A DNA stretch of 6,437 bases, taken from NCBI GenBank assembly GCA_002049825.1, contig MVCZ01000148.1, positions 1-6,437 of the forward strand. Direction: 5' to 3'. This document shows positions 3,819 through 6,437 of the stretch, piece by piece. This stretch comes from Candidatus Zhuqueibacterota bacterium 4484_188 (GTDB lineage: Bacteria; Calditrichota; Calditrichia; RBG-13-44-9). A program made the translations under genes and the position numbers. The notes beneath the pieces were generated by a model that was given only the letters and a program-made list of their open reading frames with translations, searched no databases and was not told the origin of the DNA. The first letter of the stretch is position 1; every line of letters starts with the position of its first letter.

Positions 3819-6437
3819 AATTCAGTTGTCGGGTGTGCACATCTATAATTACGGTGGATTTGCCCTTCCTTACGATGTGAACGAACCCCGTCCTTCGGAC
3901 CTGAATGAAATTGCCGTGCGAATTGATGACAAGAACGGGAACGGAGTTATGGATGCCAACGACCGGATTGTTTTTTACGGCAAAGGCGTAGGCGGCTGGA
4001 AATTCAACGAATCGGTCGGTGTTTACAACTGGGACTATTACGGGCATCCGGTAGACAAAGCTTCTACTTCGCAGGTTTTGCACCGGATGATGTATCCTTA
4101 TGACGATACCAATTACTACCTGTTTACTTACAATGATCAGCCGGGCAAGCGGATACAGGTTATTCCCTCGCCGCAACTACCAAATCCGGACCTGCCCTCC
4201 ACTTTTACCGATTTTTATCATTTTGAGGAGGACCACTATAATATCCTGGCATCGGGCACTGACTGGTACTGGGAACGAATGAGCGGTGCTCGTGAGAGTA
4301 AGACCATTGCCTTTTCCTTACCGCAGAACCTTGCCAATGGCAAAACCAAGCTCTTGTTTCGGTTCAAAGGCGGTTCGGGAAGTTTTTACGGTGATAACGA
4401 ACCCTACCAATATTTCTTCAAGGGCGTAATAAATGATCAGGTGGTATTCGATACTTATCCCAACGCACCATTGTCTTCCAATAATAGCACGAGTAAAATC
4501 GTGACCAAGGATGAACTGTTCGCTGTAAAAGGCGGCTCGAACGAATTGAAAATAGATTACACCGGGAATCTTGATGGTTGCGAGGCTTTTCTCGATTATT
4601 TCGAAGTCATTCTGCAGCGTCCGTTTATTGCCGAAAATAATTTCCTGCACTTCCGCAAGCTGATTGGTAACAATGTGCCGGTGGAATATCATGCCATTAA
4701 AGATATTACTAAAATTGAAGAGATTGAAAATCATCCCAATCTGCGCGATCCCTCCCGCAAAGCAGAATATCTAATCATTACCACAGACGAATTTTATGAC
4801 GCAGCGGAATTTCTGGAACATTTGCGTGAAACCCAAGTTCCCAACCCCCTGGAGACCGAAAGGGTGCGACTGAGCGATGTGTTTCTGGAATTTTCATCTT
4901 CCGTACGGGATGTAACCGCCCTGCGCGATTTTTTGAAGTATGCCTTTGAGAATTGGAGCGATACCCTGAAATACGTACTGCTGCTTGGCGACGGTCATTA
5001 TGATTATCGTAGAATTCAACTTACCGAATTCCCCAATTTTGTTCCGCCTTTCGAGATATTTAACAAGGGGGAGGTGGACAGTCGCGAAGCGGATAATTTT
5101 TATGTGGATTTCGGTTTCGACGGGTATTTAAACAGTATTAAACCCTGGGTGCCCATGGGTCGCTTGCCGGTGAATAGTCTGGATGAAATAGAAACCTACA
5201 AGAACAAATTATTGGCTTACTCCACTTCTTTTCTCATCGATCCCGATAAAAATGAGTGGCAGATGCATGTAACACTGGTTTCGGACGATCAGAACGGGAG
5301 CGCAGGTTCCAACAAAGAACTTTCCTGGCACTTGAAGCCAACCGAAGAAATTGACCGGAATTATATTCCCAAAAAGTTCAACCGCAGGAAAATTTACCTG
5401 CACGATTACGAACAGGTTGCCGGCGGGTTGGGGCGCTGGAAGCCCAAAGCCACCGAAGACCTGGTAAACCAGATTAACCGGGGAACGCTGTTGATTAGTT
5501 ATTTTGGTCACGGCAATCCGGAGACCTGGGCGCACGAATCGGTAATTAACCGCACGCGCGATTTGCCCAAAATTCACAACGTGGGACGCTGGCCCCTGTG
5601 GGTTGCCGCCACCTGTACCTGGGGTAAGTTCGACGATGCCACCCGGTTGTCCATGAGCGAGGAGCTGCTCTGGCTGCACGATATCGGGGGAATCTCGGTG
5701 CTTTCCGCATCTCGTCCGGTTTTCGTGTATTCTAACACCGTACTGGCAAAGAACTTTTATAAACATCTTTTCCATATCGGGCAAGGTAATTTACCAAGCA
5801 GGAGGCTGGGCGATGCGCTGTTTCTGGCAATGCAGACGTCGACTAATTACCAGAAATACCATCTCTACGGAGACCCCACTATGCGCCTGGCAGACCCGGA
5901 ATATATTGTTAAAGTTGAAAGTGTGGAACCGGACACCCTGAAGGCGCTTTCCACGGTTACCATTACCGCTGTTATCACCGATGCCCAGGGAAACATTCGG
6001 GATAATTTCAACGGGTACGCCGTAGTGCACGCTTTCGATGCAGTGGATAGCATGTATACCAATATTAGCAATATCAATTTGCACTATGTCTATCCCGGCG
6101 GGACGATTTTTAAGGGACTGGTTTCGGTTACCAACGGCGAATTACACAGTAAGTTTATTGTCCCGAAATCGATTAAATACAAAAATGACCGAACCGGTCG
6201 ATTGAGTATTTACGCCTGGAGCGAGCAAACCGATGCCGGCGGTTACGTGGATACGCTTCTGTTTAACGGTTCGCAAGAAGGCGGAAACGACCGTAACGGA
6301 CCGGAAATACAGGTTGCTTTTAAGGATGTCCCGGATTTCTTCGACGGGGATTTTGTGGGAAGCCAGCCAACCTTAATGCTGGAATTAAATGATGAAAGCG
6401 GAATTAATTTAACCGGCGAAGTGGGGCACCGCATCGA
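3799..6437 (+). CDS. porU: Type IX secretion system sortase PorU-like, peptidase C25 (main part; 3' end outside window)
   Basis: This frame is open without a stop to the window edge. With the frameshift repaired, 997 residues of the protein are visible. PorU is a gingipain-like cysteine protease at the outer membrane that cleaves C-terminal sorting signals from T9SS cargo and attaches the cargo to the surface. A dockerin-like calcium loop (D162, N164, N166, G167, D170, D173) precedes IVFYGKG. The C25 domain spans about 441-815: LLLGDGHYDYR (512-522), GRLPV (from 572), the catalytic-type GHGN with H689, ATCTWGKFDD with C724, and YGDPTMRL (808-815) at its end. Ig-like beta sequence follows. The visible end, DESGINLTGEVGHRI (983-997), matches my memory of the conserved C-terminal PorU module, which separates it from plain gingipains. 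The end of the protein is cut off. A gene-caller may start this piece at ATG 3745, but the codons before about 3799 are out of frame with the real protein. Another C25 peptidase is the main alternative. Confidence 0.85.

Noticed and set aside
5209..6084. Reverse-strand open frames of 97 and 191 codons within the sortase gene
   Set aside because: They are antisense to the conserved C25 peptidase coding frame, which carries the catalytic motifs.

Overview
The window looks like a moderate-GC bacterial chromosome from the FCB superphylum (Bacteroidota, Ignavibacteria, Calditrichota, KSB1-like lineages). The pointers are a PorU-type C25 peptidase, which belongs to the type IX secretion system restricted to these phyla, a FecR-like protein, and a TAnnTTTG-type promoter element. 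Clear GGAG Shine-Dalgarno sequences before both complete starts argue for an outer FCB lineage rather than a typical Bacteroidia species. This placement is inference.

Layout, all genes on the + strand: (1) 1-327, the C-terminal end of a FecR-like protein, followed by a good intrinsic terminator at 353-395. (2) 396-1003, a long non-coding interval holding four regularly spaced small hairpins (463-632), two weaker hairpins, and a candidate promoter and ribosome binding site for the next gene. (3) 1004-2977, a complete 657-residue homoaconitase of the single-chain fungal Lys4 type, with all three iron-sulfur cysteines and the fungal substrate-loop sequence. (4) 2978-3443, a repeat-rich intergenic region: GC-rich palindromic elements, one apparently inserted into another, then a perfect 40-bp tandem duplication. 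(5) 3444-6437, a PorU-like type IX secretion sortase with signal peptide, C25 catalytic His and Cys, and the start of a conserved C-terminal module. It runs off the window and is split by a +1 frameshift in a CCCC run near 3795-3798.

The three genes do not form an obvious pathway. Each is separated by hundreds of bases of non-coding, repeat-bearing DNA, so they are probably independent transcription units. The homoaconitase implies a step of the alpha-aminoadipate route (lysine or a related 2-oxoacid chain extension), but no other gene of that route is visible. The PorU-like protein would process T9SS cargo at the outer membrane.

No complete new multi-gene system is visible. The items most worth a second look are the bacterial Lys4-type homoaconitase, the hairpin array with changing stems and constant spacing, the 40-bp tandem duplication before the sortase, and the frameshift in the sortase.
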